Source: an uncultured Lewinella sp. (GTDB taxonomy: Bacteria; Bacteroidota; Bacteroidia; Chitinophagales; Saprospiraceae). Taken from it: 64,000 bases of DNA. The translations under genes and the position numbers were made by a program. Below are positions 1 to 7,558 of this stretch, one piece after another (position 1 is the first letter of the stretch; each line of letters begins with the position of its first letter). The DNA is taken from assembly GCA_937873655.1 (NCBI GenBank), contig CALMYQ010000224.1:25192-89191 (forward strand), read 5' to 3'. The notes beneath the pieces were generated by a model that was given only the letters and a program-made list of their open reading frames with translations, did no database searches and was not told the DNA's origin.

Positions 1-363
1 CGCCCATTTGCCGGGATTGACCGGTTGGCCGTCGTAATGGGCGTAGAAGATCACCGTACGCGTAGCGCCGGGCGTAAGCGCCTCCCCGTAAACAGCCGGA
101 ATGGCGCCCTCCGCATCCGCGTGCAGCAGTTGTACGTTACGGATCCCGCGCTTTTTCATCATTCCCGAAATGAATTCCGCATTGGCGACCAATTCCGAAG
201 GATCGTTCATGGTGTTGGGCAGCGAAAGAAACGCCGCGTATTCCTTCAGCAGGTCGAAATGCCGGGGCTCGTGGTTGGCCCTGATTTTCAGGATGGCCTG
301 GTCCTGACTGAAAAGTTGGGCAGCTGCAAATACCGAAATCGCAATAGAAAGGAGAATTTTCAT
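1..363 (-). CDS. M20-family metallopeptidase, N-terminal part (truncated by window edge)
   Basis: Reading the minus strand from an ATG at 363 gives 121 uninterrupted codons that run off the left edge. Residues 1-19 form a signal peptide (hydrophobic core, then an A-Q-L-F-S-Q region), so the enzyme is exported. Near the edge is a YAHYDGQP segment after a V-I-F strand. This matches the M20/M28 motif (GHxDVxP) that supplies the first zinc ligand and the adjacent Asp. M20 enzymes hydrolyse dipeptides or acylated amino acids with a dizinc centre. A -7 box on the minus strand at 442-449 would drive it, divergently from the dipeptidase at 518. The catalytic remainder lies outside the window, so the subfamily cannot be assigned. 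Confidence 0.8.
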   Translation of the reverse strand, partial: MKILLSIAISVFAAAQLFSQDQAILKIRANHEPRHFDLLKEYAAFLSLPNTMNDPSELVANAEFISGMMKKRGIRNVQLLHADAEGAIPAVYGEALTPGATRTVIFYAHYDGQPVNPGKWA

Positions 364-441
364 GGTTGGAAGATTTTTCAGGCATAATCCGCCCGGTAAC
401 CAATTACAAGAATAGCGAACCGGAGAGGCGTATCGACACGG

Positions 442-449
442 CAAAAATA
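442..449 (-). promoter_or_regulatory. Bacteroidota -7 box for the M20 peptidase
   Basis: Read on the minus strand this is TATTTTTG, an exact match to the Bacteroidota -7 consensus TAnnTTTG, about 80 bases upstream of the ATG at 363. No clear -33 TTTG box was found at the usual spacing. Confidence 0.4.
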
Positions 450-517
450 AGTTTTACCGGCGAAGAACAGCCCGGTTTTGATTTCATCGTTAACTTTACA
501 TCAAAACCGCAAGCATC

Positions 518-1783
518 ATGTTCCGATCTTTCCTCACCTTATCCTTGTTCGCTGTCCTTATCCTGTCCGCCTGCAATCCGAAAGTGAGCTCTTCCGTACG
601 CTCCGACGGCGACGACCCGCTCCGGATACTGGCCAACGAACTGGCCCATAAATACATCATCACCGACGGCCACGTCGACCTGCCCTACCGGCTCAAGATC
701 CAGAATTTCAGGCTGACCAAGGAATACGTCGGCATCCCCGTCCAGACCGATGAAGGAGACTTCGACTACGTCAGGGCCAAAAAAGGAGGGCTGGACGCGC
801 CGTTCATGTCCATTTATATTCCGGCTTCCTACCAGACGACAGGCGGCGCCAAAGAATTCGCCGACTCCCTCATCGATATGGTCAACGGCATTGCCAAAGC
901 GCACCCCGACAAGTTCGCAGTGGTAAAAACGCCGAAGGAAGTGGAAGGGAATTTCAAAAAAGGCCTGATCTCCCTCCCGATGGGTATGGAAAACGGCGCC
1001 CCCATCGGCGATGACATCAAAAATGTGGCTTACTTCCGCCAGCGCGGCATCAGCTACGTCACCCTGACCCACTCCAAGGACAACCTGATCTGCGATTCCT
1101 CCTACGATACGACCCATACCTGGAACGGCCTCAGCCCCTTCGGCAGGGAAGTGGTCCGGGAAATGAACCGCACCGGCATAATGGTGGATATTTCGCACGT
1201 TTCCGACAGCACGTTCTGGCAGGTCATGGAGATCTCCAGCGCACCCTGCATCGCGTCCCACTCCTCCGTCCGGCATTTCACGCCGGGGTTCGAGCGGAAT
1301 ATGAACGACGATATGATCAAACGATTGGCCCAAAACGGCGGCGTGATCCAGATCAACTTCGGCTCCAGTTTTCTGGACAGCAAAATCCAGGCCTATGAGG
1401 ATGAAATGCGGGCCAAACTCAGCGCCCTGCTCCAGGAGAAAGGCCTTTCCTTCCGCGACGAAGCCGCCAAACCCGTCATCGAGCAATTCAGAAAGGACAA
1501 CCCAAGCCTGTATTCCGACGTGGAGATGGTGGCCAACCATATCGACCGGGTCGTACAGCTGGCCGGCATCGACCACGTAGGCATCGGCTCCGATTTCGAC
1601 GGCGTCGGCGACAGCCTCCCCACCGGCCTCAAGGATGTTTCCCAATACCCCAACCTGATCTATACCCTGCTGGTACGGGGATATACCGAAGAAGACATCG
1701 CCAAGATCTGCTATAAAAACGTGTTCCGGGTCTGGAACAAGGTGCAGGATGTGGCCAAAGCCATGCAGGGGGGGAGGATGTAA
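518..1783 (+). CDS. Membrane dipeptidase, M19 family, lipoprotein
   Basis: This 421-residue zinc dipeptidase belongs to the renal dipeptidase (M19) family. It hydrolyses dipeptides, often with a D-amino acid at the C-terminal position. The N terminus is a lipoprotein signal ending L-S-A-C with Cys19 as the lipidation site, so it is probably anchored in the envelope. Expected metal ligands are visible: H52 and D54 in DGHVDLP, E158 in GMENGAP, H227 in DISHVSD and H248 in ASHSS. The family GSDFDG motif is near residue 359. Full length for the family. It is divergent from another exported peptidase at the window edge, which suggests peptide scavenging, although the two are not in one operon. A TAACTTTA box at 491-498 is a possible -7 element. 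Confidence 0.93.
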   Translation: MFRSFLTLSLFAVLILSACNPKVSSSVRSDGDDPLRILANELAHKYIITDGHVDLPYRLKIQNFRLTKEYVGIPVQTDEGDFDYVRAKKGGLDAPFMSIYIPASYQTTGGAKEFADSLIDMVNGIAKAHPDKFAVVKTPKEVEGNFKKGLISLPMGMENGAPIGDDIKNVAYFRQRGISYVTLTHSKDNLICDSSYDTTHTWNGLSPFGREVVREMNRTGIMVDISHVSDSTFWQVMEISSAPCIASHSSVRHFTPGFERNMNDDMIKRLAQNGGVIQINFGSSFLDSKIQAYEDEMRAKLSALLQEKGLSFRDEAAKPVIEQFRKDNPSLYSDVEMVANHIDRVVQLAGIDHVGIGSDFDGVGDSLPTGLKDVSQYPNLIYTLLVRGYTEEDIAKICYKNVFRVWNKVQDVAKAMQGGRM

Positions 1784-1789
1784 ATTCCA

Positions 1790-1876
1790 GTTGACAGTTG
1801 TCAGTTGTCAGGAGCACTGATCACTGACAACTGTCAACTGACAACTGACAACTGACAACTGACAACTGACAACTAA
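1790..1876. repeat. Heptamer tandem repeat with hairpin between convergent genes
   Basis: The unit is ACAACTG (7 bp), repeated in the right half. The left end carries the reverse complement, so 1790-1803 (GTTGACAGTTGTCA) and 1825-1838 are perfect 14-bp inverted arms. It lies just downstream of the M19 dipeptidase stop and just before the stop of the convergent DUF4294 gene, where a hairpin could end transcription from both sides. No run of T was seen. Confidence 0.85.
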
Positions 1877-1883
1877 TCACTGA

Positions 1884-2492
1884 TCACTGCTTCTTATTCA
1901 CATCATAAGAAATATTCAAATCATTCAAAACGGCGTCCAGGACGGGGTCTTTACCGGGGATATAGCCCTCCTTCAGGTCGTGGCCGTAGAGCTTTCCCAG
2001 GGTATTCCAGTAGGAAGCTGCTACGCCGCTTTTCAGGTTCCTGATCAGGGTGTACATCGGGGTGTCCAGTTCTTTTTCCACCATTTTGATCAGGATCATG
2101 CCCTGGGTTTTGGTCAGGTTTTTCAGGGGATCGGTAAACTCGTCCTTCATGTTTTTCTGGAGCTTGCGGACGTATTTCCGCCGCTTGCTGTTGCGCAGGG
2201 TTTCCGTAGCGTATTCCACCTCGCGAAAGGTTTTGATGGCCTCAACGGCATAAGGGTAAACTTTAAGCGCGTATTGCCGGTAGCGGCGGTAGCGGCGGTA
2301 TTCCTCGTCATTGGGAAATGACCGCAGCGTGGATACGGATACGCCGTCCAGGCTGGCCAGGATCAGGGTATCCCCGCATTCGTCGATGGTATAGGGATAA
2401 TACTGGCCGTTGACCTTTGTCATGCCTTCCTGGCCGGAAGCGATGCACAAGGTGAACAGAAAGCCTGATATGGTGAAAAGCAGTCTTTTCAT
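1884..2492 (-). CDS. DUF4294 domain-containing exported protein
   Basis: This 202-residue protein has a clear signal peptide (residues 1-20, ending A-S-G-Q). I recognise it as DUF4294, a family of unknown function common in Bacteroidota. Visible features are an Arg/Tyr-rich stretch (EEYRRYRRYRQYALKVYPYA, about residues 63-82) and a Lys/Arg-rich helix near residue 103, followed by helices with no enzyme-like motif. Its start at 2492 lies 22 bases from the dihydrofolate reductase stop at 2514, so the two minus-strand genes probably share a transcript. The function is unknown. I do not infer a link to folate metabolism from the spacing alone. Confidence 0.8.
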   Translation of the reverse strand: MKRLLFTISGFLFTLCIASGQEGMTKVNGQYYPYTIDECGDTLILASLDGVSVSTLRSFPNDEEYRRYRRYRQYALKVYPYAVEAIKTFREVEYATETLRNSKRRKYVRKLQKNMKDEFTDPLKNLTKTQGMILIKMVEKELDTPMYTLIRNLKSGVAASYWNTLGKLYGHDLKEGYIPGKDPVLDAVLNDLNISYDVNKKQ

Positions 2493-2513
2493 TTCTCTTT
2501 TTTGAATAAACGA

Positions 2514-3023
2514 TCAAACAGTACCGGAAGTTGCTACCCGGCGGTACTCGTCCAAAGAAAAAGCATAGCGGTGCCGGTCGTCAGCCGGATGAAAAACGGA
2601 GGCGACCTGCTCCCATTCCGACCAGTCCACTTCAGGGAAAAAGGCGTCTCCTCCGGGAGCGGCGTGCACCAGGGTCAGATAAAGGTAACCGGCATGGGGC
2701 AGCGCCTGTTCGAAAACCTTGGCGCCGCCGAGGATAAAGACCTCGTTTTCATCCCGGGTCATTTCAAGCGCCTGTTCAAGGGAATGGGCCTGTTCACATC
2801 TGGGGGGCAGAGACAATCCGTCCCGGCGGCTGAGGATGATATTCCGGCGGTCGGAGACCAGGGCTTCGGGAGATTCCAGGCTGGCCCGGCCCATAATGAA
2901 GGTTTTACCTTGGGTCACGCGCCTGAAATTAGCCCAATCGTCGGGCAGGTTCCAGGGCAGCCGGTTGTCGACGCCGATCACCCGGTTTTCGCCCATTGCG
3001 GCAATGAGGGCTATTTGATGCAT
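2514..3023 (-). CDS. folA: Dihydrofolate reductase
   Basis: This 169-residue DHFR reduces 7,8-dihydrofolate to tetrahydrofolate with NADPH, supplying one-carbon units for thymidylate and purine synthesis. Visible motifs are the N-terminal strand IALIAAM, the VIGVDNRLPWNLPDDW segment with catalytic Asp at about residue 29, the cofactor motif KTFIMGRASLES, the strand ..RRNIILSRR, and EVFILGGAKVF near residue 95. The length is typical of chromosomal DHFRs. The ATG at 3023 is 100 bases from the divergent RNase HII gene. It is transcribed ahead of the DUF4294 gene. No thyA is adjacent. Confidence 0.95.
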   Translation of the reverse strand: MHQIALIAAMGENRVIGVDNRLPWNLPDDWANFRRVTQGKTFIMGRASLESPEALVSDRRNIILSRRDGLSLPPRCEQAHSLEQALEMTRDENEVFILGGAKVFEQALPHAGYLYLTLVHAAPGGDAFFPEVDWSEWEQVASVFHPADDRHRYAFSLDEYRRVATSGTV

Positions 3024-3123
3024 AGGTTATGGTTTCAGGATTTTTGTCTTTTTACCCTGTCGGATAGCGCAAAAGTGTAAAACAAACCGATTTTTATAAC
3101 TTGCGGTACTCAGCGAAACGATT

Positions 3124-3735
3124 ATGCTTGCCAAGTTACAGCCTTTTTTTAATGAAAACCTCATCGAAGCAGGATGCGATGAAGCCGGCCGCGGGTGTCT
3201 GGCAGGTCCGGTATTTGCAGCTGCCGTGATTCTGCCCCGCGACTTTTCCCATCCGCTGATCAATGATTCGAAGAAATTGAGCGAACACCAGCGCGTCGAA
3301 GCCCGCGTTATCGTACAACAAGCCGCCATGGCCTGGGCAGTTGCTTTTCTGACACCCGAAGAGATCGACCACCACAATATCCTGCGAGCCTCCTTCCTGG
3401 CTATGCACCGCGCCATTGACCAACTTGCCGTGCGGCCGGAATCCCTGCTCATCGACGGGAATCGGTTCATACCTTACCAGGACCTGCCATTCCATTGCAT
3501 GATCAAGGGCGACGGGAAATATGCCTCCATTGCAGCCGCTTCTATCCTGGCCAAAACATTCAGGGATGAGCACATGACCGGGTTGTCCACGGATTTCCCC
3601 CATTACGGCTGGGCGCAAAACAAAGGATACCCCACCGAAGTCCACCGGGAAGCAATACGCATCCACGGCCCCTGCATCCACCACCGACGTTCCTTCCGGT
3701 TGCTGCCCGACGCGGTCCAGGGTAATTTATTCTGA
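3124..3735 (+). CDS. rnhB: Ribonuclease HII
   Basis: This 203-residue RNase HII cleaves the RNA strand of RNA-DNA hybrids and removes single ribonucleotides from DNA. The signature DEAGRGCLAGPV carries catalytic D19 and E20. It is followed by NDSKKLSEHQR and a C-terminal HYGWAQNKGYPT block typical of the family. The length is normal for bacterial RnhB. The start at 3124 fits the family N terminus and lies 100 bases from the divergent folA. Nothing downstream on the same strand is close enough to suggest an operon. Confidence 0.95.
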   Translation: MLAKLQPFFNENLIEAGCDEAGRGCLAGPVFAAAVILPRDFSHPLINDSKKLSEHQRVEARVIVQQAAMAWAVAFLTPEEIDHHNILRASFLAMHRAIDQLAVRPESLLIDGNRFIPYQDLPFHCMIKGDGKYASIAAASILAKTFRDEHMTGLSTDFPHYGWAQNKGYPTEVHREAIRIHGPCIHHRRSFRLLPDAVQGNLF

Positions 3736-3854
3736 ATATCCTGAATTCCACACACCAAAACACGCCGGAGGTGCATCTCATCTAAAAAAGAAGTTCTATG
3801 ACTTAATTTTTAGTTAAAAAACTTAAAACACAGTCATTCTGATCTTTTTTGCCC

Positions 3855-3862
3855 TATATTTG
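3855..3862 (+). promoter_or_regulatory. -7 box for the BlaI/M56 operon
   Basis: The sequence TATATTTG matches TAnnTTTG exactly and lies 23 bases before the ATG at 3885. The preceding bases are AT-rich and contain repeated TTAA-type words where a BlaI-like repressor might bind, but no convincing dyad was resolved. Confidence 0.5.
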
Positions 3863-3884
3863 TAACGGAAACTGGTATGAATTC

Positions 3885-4199
3885 ATGAGATTCAAAGTAA
3901 TTCCCATCCTGGTCACCGTGTTTTGGCTGGCTGCCGTTCAGGCTGAAAGCCAGGTCGGTTCGCCTGTTCTTGAAGAAAAATACCGGCAGGCCATGGCCCT
4001 TATGGCAGCATTTCAATTTGATCAGGCCCAGGCGCTGCTCAGCGATTGTTATCACCATGAGCCGGAGAATGCGGACTACCTGCTGAAGATCGCCCTCCGG
4101 CAATACGAACAATACCTGGCTACCGGCCATAATGAATACCGTGGAGTAGCTGCCGACAGGATGCGACAGTTGAAGGAACAATTATTTTTCTCAAAATAA
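3885..4199 (+). CDS. Small exported TPR-like protein
   Basis: This 104-residue protein begins with a signal peptide (residues 1-20, ending A-V-Q-A-E-S-Q). I chose the ATG at 3885 because it directly precedes the Met-Arg-Phe-Lys signal sequence and follows the -7 box by 23 bases. An ATG at 3849 in the same frame would add 12 residues upstream of the promoter. The mature part looks like one or two TPR-like helical hairpins (YRQAMALMAAFQFDQAQALL). It ends 7 bases before the BlaI start, so it leads the BlaI-M56 operon. A role as periplasmic partner of the M56 protein is plausible, but this is inference from position only. Confidence 0.65.
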   Translation: MRFKVIPILVTVFWLAAVQAESQVGSPVLEEKYRQAMALMAAFQFDQAQALLSDCYHHEPENADYLLKIALRQYEQYLATGHNEYRGVAADRMRQLKEQLFFSK

Positions 4200-4206
4200 C
4201 GCAGAT

Positions 4207-4578
4207 ATGAAGCTCACAAGAGCAGAAGAAGACATCATGCAGATCATTTGGCAGCTGGGTCCCTGCACCGTCAGCCAGATCCGGGATTTCATGGAGCAGA
4301 GCCTGGGGCAGCCCAAACCGCCCCACAGTTCCATCTCAACCATCGTCCGGATTCTGGAGGAAAAAGGCGTACTGGACCATAAAGCCTACGGCCGCACCTA
4401 CGAGTATTTCCCAAAGATCAGCAAGGAGGACTATTCCCGGGATTCGCTGCAAAAGCTGGTTACCGACTACTTCGACGGATCCATGAAAAGATTGGTCTCC
4501 TTCCTGGTGGAGGAAAAGGACCTGAGCCTTCGGGAATTGAACGACCTGATCGACAAACTGGAAGACGACCGGCAGTAG
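4207..4578 (+). CDS. BlaI/MecI-family transcriptional repressor
   Basis: This 123-residue winged-helix repressor belongs to the BlaI/MecI/CopY group. The N-terminal helices (EEDIMQIIWQLGPCTVSQIRD) and the recognition and wing region (SSISTIVRILEEKGVLDHKAYGRTYEYFP) are clear, followed by a helical dimerisation tail. In the beta-lactam paradigm, a BlaR1 M56 protease senses a signal and causes BlaI cleavage, which derepresses the operon. Here the M56 gene follows 50 bases downstream. No beta-lactamase gene is nearby and no penicillin-binding sensor domain is seen in the partner, so the inducing signal is unknown. The operon is probably autoregulated. Confidence 0.9.
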   Translation: MKLTRAEEDIMQIIWQLGPCTVSQIRDFMEQSLGQPKPPHSSISTIVRILEEKGVLDHKAYGRTYEYFPKISKEDYSRDSLQKLVTDYFDGSMKRLVSFLVEEKDLSLRELNDLIDKLEDDRQ

Positions 4579-4628
4579 GGCGCCCCATGTGGTTGCCCCT
4601 ACCGGCCTGCCCATAAAAAACGAATATT

Positions 4629-7214
4629 ATGCTCCTTTATCTGCTGAAAGTAAGTTGCTGCTGGCTGGGGTTTTACGGCCTCTACTATTGCTGCCTGAGC
4701 AAGGAGACTTTTTTCCGGCTCAACCGGTACTACCTGCTGGGTACCCTGGCAGCGGGATTGATCATTCCCTTGCTGACGCTCCCCTTTTCGATCGAATGGT
4801 TAGGTCATACCGAGCCCCCGCTTACCCCGTCGATTGAAATCGGATCCCCGGGAATGATGCCCGAAGCCATGGTATTGCCCGACCTGCCCCAGGCCGGCGG
4901 TATAACCTGGAGCGCATGGTTGCTGACGGGCTATTGGTTGGGGGTTGCGGTTGCTTTTTTGCGATTTTCAGCCGGCATGATCCGGTTGAGCCGGGTTTAT
5001 ATCCAAGGCACAAAAGAGCGAAAAGCGGGCTATTCCCTGGTTTTAACCCGGGAAAATCACCTCCCGTTTTCCTTCGGAAAGGCCATCTTCAAATCCTGGT
5101 TGAGCCGGTTTTCTGAGGAAGAAGAAGAAAAAATACTGATCCATGAGATGGCCCATGTAAGGGGTCTGCACAGCCTGGACATCCTGGCGGTGGAGATCCT
5201 GGGCCTTTTTTTCTGGTTCAACCCGTTGATCTATCTCTATCGCCGTTCCATCAAGGTTACGCATGAATACATTGCCGACGCTGCCGTGACCAGCTTCGGA
5301 CAAAAGAAACAATATGGCCATTTGTTATTGCGGCAGTCGTTGTCCGGACCCTCGGTTGCCCTGGCAAATCACTTCATTCATTCACAACTTAAAAAGAGAA
5401 TCAATATGATGATGCAATTACCCTCGCCGGCAAAAGCCAGGTTGAAATACCTGTTGGCGCTGCCCATATTTATTTCAGCATTGGGACTGTTTGCCCAATC
5501 GGGCGAAAAAATACAGCTGGCTCCGCCCGTTCCCGATCAGATCAAGGAGGTTGTGGTAGTGGGCTACCCGATCAATGATGATAAACCGCTTTATGTAATC
5601 GACGACAGGCTATCAAGCGAAGATCAATTAAATGAAATCTCGCCTTCGGCCATCGAAAGCGTAACCGTATTGAAGGGCGAAGAAGCCGCAAAGCAATTCG
5701 GCGATGCCGGCAAGAACGGCGTCATTATCATCATCACCAAGGAAAAAGCCGGTTACGAAGCGCCGCGGTTTCCGGGGTGTGAGGATCTGGATAAGCACAC
5801 GGCCATCAAAAACGCGTGCGGATCAAAACGCATGCTGCAATATGTCGTCGACAACCTGAAGTACCCGGAAGCAGCCCAAAAAGCGGGCACCGAAGGTACG
5901 GTCTATGCCGCTGTCACCATCACCGAAACGGGCAAAGTAAAAGATCCGAAGATCATCAAATCGCTGAGCCCGGAAATCGACCGGGAAGTCCTCCGCGTGA
6001 TCGGTGAAATGCCGGATTGGATCCCGGCCCGCAAAAACGGCAAAGCGGTCGCAGCAGAATCCGTTGTACCGGTGTTCTTCAAAATGCCGACCACTGCAAA
6101 AGGCCCGGAAGAGATCTTCAAGGTCGTTGAGGAAATGCCGCGTTTCCCGGGATGCGAGGACCAGGCCGGTTCCGAACCGGAGAAGAAACAATGTGCCGAC
6201 CGGAAAATGCTGGAATACATCTATACCAATATCAAATACCCGGCAGAAGCGCGCAAACAATCCATTACAGGCGTGGTCGTCGCCGGATTTGTGATTGAGA
6301 AAGACGGCACGCTTTCCAATTTTGAAGTCAAAAGAGGTATCGGCGGCGGCTGCGACGAAGAAGTCATCAGGATATTGAAACAGATGAACGAAGACGGCAT
6401 CCGCTGGATTCCAGGCGTGCAACGCGGCCGCAAGGTCAGGGTGCAGTTCAATATGCCGATCCGGTTCATGCTGGAAGGGAAAACGCAGAAGGAAGGCGAA
6501 CTGAAGCCGGTATCCGGTGATGGAGAGGAACTTTTCAAGGTTGTGGAAGTCATGCCTCGTTTCCCAAGCACCTGCGAGACATCCGGAGAATCGGACCTTG
6601 AAAAGAAACAATGTGCCGACAAGGCATTGCTGGAGTTTGTTTACCAAAACATCAAATACCCCAAACTTGCTCAAGAGAACGGCATCATGGGTACCGTGGT
6701 TATCGGTTTCGTCGTCGAAAAAGACGGCAGCCTGTCCGATATCAAGATGTTGCGCGGCATCGGCGGAGGCTGCGAGGAAGAAGCCTTGCGGGTGGTCAAA
6801 CTGATGAACGAACAAGGCCTCCGCTGGACCCCCGGCCTCCAGCGAGGTCAGCAGGTCAGGGTGCAATTCAACCTGCCGATCAGCTTCAGGCTAGATAAGC
6901 CAGAACCAGGGCCTCAAAAACCGGCTCCGGATTTCAAGGCCGCCAAAGCGGCTCCCAGGCTTGAGCTGGAAGATTTCACGATCTCACCCAACCCCACTTC
7001 CGGCCAGTTGGAAGTCCGTTTCCGCGCGCCGGCCCAGGATACCCGCCTGGTGGCGTACGACGCTGCCGGCCGCGTGGTTTACCAGGCCCAATGGCGCAAT
7101 TTCGACGGCAGCTTCAATGAAACGATCGATCTGACCGACGCACCGGCAGGCGTACTTACCCTTGCCGTCGTTCAACAGGATAAAGTGTATACGCACCAAT
7201 TTGTCAAACAGTAA
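4629..7214 (+). CDS. M56 (BlaR1-like) membrane protease with plug-like, three TonB_C and T9SS sorting domains
   Basis: This protein has 861 residues. The N-terminal part is an M56 peptidase: transmembrane segments near 1-20, 34-52 and 96-116, the zinc motif H172-E-x-x-H176, and a further HEYIADAAV segment near 217. A hydrophobic segment near 269-286 follows. Residues about 300-375 resemble a TonB-dependent-receptor plug (PLYVIDD ... VTVLKG ... NGVIIIITK). Three TonB C-terminal-like repeats follow at about 385-485, 517-620 and 655-760, the last two introduced by VVE-MPRFP and a Cys-rich linker. The last 80 residues look like a type A T9SS sorting domain (ISPNPTSGQLEVRF ... APAGVLTLAVV). M56 plus TonB_C is known in Bacteroidota; the T9SS-like end on a membrane-anchored protease is odd. 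It follows the BlaI repressor and ends in a terminator. Confidence 0.9.
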   Translation: MLLYLLKVSCCWLGFYGLYYCCLSKETFFRLNRYYLLGTLAAGLIIPLLTLPFSIEWLGHTEPPLTPSIEIGSPGMMPEAMVLPDLPQAGGITWSAWLLTGYWLGVAVAFLRFSAGMIRLSRVYIQGTKERKAGYSLVLTRENHLPFSFGKAIFKSWLSRFSEEEEEKILIHEMAHVRGLHSLDILAVEILGLFFWFNPLIYLYRRSIKVTHEYIADAAVTSFGQKKQYGHLLLRQSLSGPSVALANHFIHSQLKKRINMMMQLPSPAKARLKYLLALPIFISALGLFAQSGEKIQLAPPVPDQIKEVVVVGYPINDDKPLYVIDDRLSSEDQLNEISPSAIESVTVLKGEEAAKQFGDAGKNGVIIIITKEKAGYEAPRFPGCEDLDKHTAIKNACGSKRMLQYVVDNLKYPEAAQKAGTEGTVYAAVTITETGKVKDPKIIKSLSPEIDREVLRVIGEMPDWIPARKNGKAVAAESVVPVFFKMPTTAKGPEEIFKVVEEMPRFPGCEDQAGSEPEKKQCADRKMLEYIYTNIKYPAEARKQSITGVVVAGFVIEKDGTLSNFEVKRGIGGGCDEEVIRILKQMNEDGIRWIPGVQRGRKVRVQFNMPIRFMLEGKTQKEGELKPVSGDGEELFKVVEVMPRFPSTCETSGESDLEKKQCADKALLEFVYQNIKYPKLAQENGIMGTVVIGFVVEKDGSLSDIKMLRGIGGGCEEEALRVVKLMNEQGLRWTPGLQRGQQVRVQFNLPISFRLDKPEPGPQKPAPDFKAAKAAPRLELEDFTISPNPTSGQLEVRFRAPAQDTRLVAYDAAGRVVYQAQWRNFDGSFNETIDLTDAPAGVLTLAVVQQDKVYTHQFVKQ

Positions 7215-7234
7215 TTAATTGATCATCCGACTGT

Positions 7235-7270
7235 GGCGCTTCCGGTCCTTTTTTACCGGAGGCGCCTTTT
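7235..7270 (+). terminator. Rho-independent terminator of the M56 operon
   Basis: A GC-rich stem pairs GGCGCTTCCGGT with ACCGGAGGCGCC (one G-U pair) around a T-rich loop and is followed by TTTTGTTTTC. It begins 20 bases after the M56 stop codon. Confidence 0.85.
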
Positions 7271-7558
7271 GTTTTCAGGTTAAATAATTAACCTATTGCA
7301 CTCAATATCAGTTTAGTGTACAAAATATCCGATTTCATCACCAATCCATGCAAACGTTTGCAGAAAAATCATTATTTTCTTATTTGGCTAAAAATCAGCT
7401 ATTTATATCAATTATCTCATCAACCGCCGATGATTAAAATTGGAGTCTGCAAGTCCGGAGGGTGAATTTTCCAGGATTAACTTTTGAAATTTTTGATTTT
7501 CCGGATTTTAACAGGCGGGTTATCTTAGCGTCATAATCAATTGCAAATAAGCACGGTA
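7271..7558. other. AT-rich gap between convergent genes, containing a LacI-type palindrome
   Basis: There is no convincing gene here. The gap contains a short dyad at 7278-7293 (GGTTAA, 4-base spacer, TTAACC) and a perfect 14-bp palindrome at 7349-7362. A possible 11-codon reading frame, starting with an ATG within the CCGATGATTAAAATTGG stretch, has no support beyond a start and a stop codon. Confidence 0.5.
7349..7362. promoter_or_regulatory. LacI-family-type operator palindrome
   Basis: TGCAAACGTTTGCA is a perfect 14-bp palindrome with a central CG and matches the LacI/GalR-family operator pattern TGnAAnCGnTTnCA. It lies between two convergent genes, so no promoter for either neighbour is expected here. 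Confidence 0.55.

Noticed and set aside
539..1645. Long open frame on the minus strand opposite the M19 dipeptidase (368 codons)
   Set aside because: It mirrors codon bias of the plus-strand gene and lacks any recognisable domain; similar long shadows occur opposite most GC-rich genes here.
3849..3884. Upstream ATG for the small exported protein at 3885
   Set aside because: It lies upstream of and across the TATATTTG box at 3855, so it would not be on the transcript.
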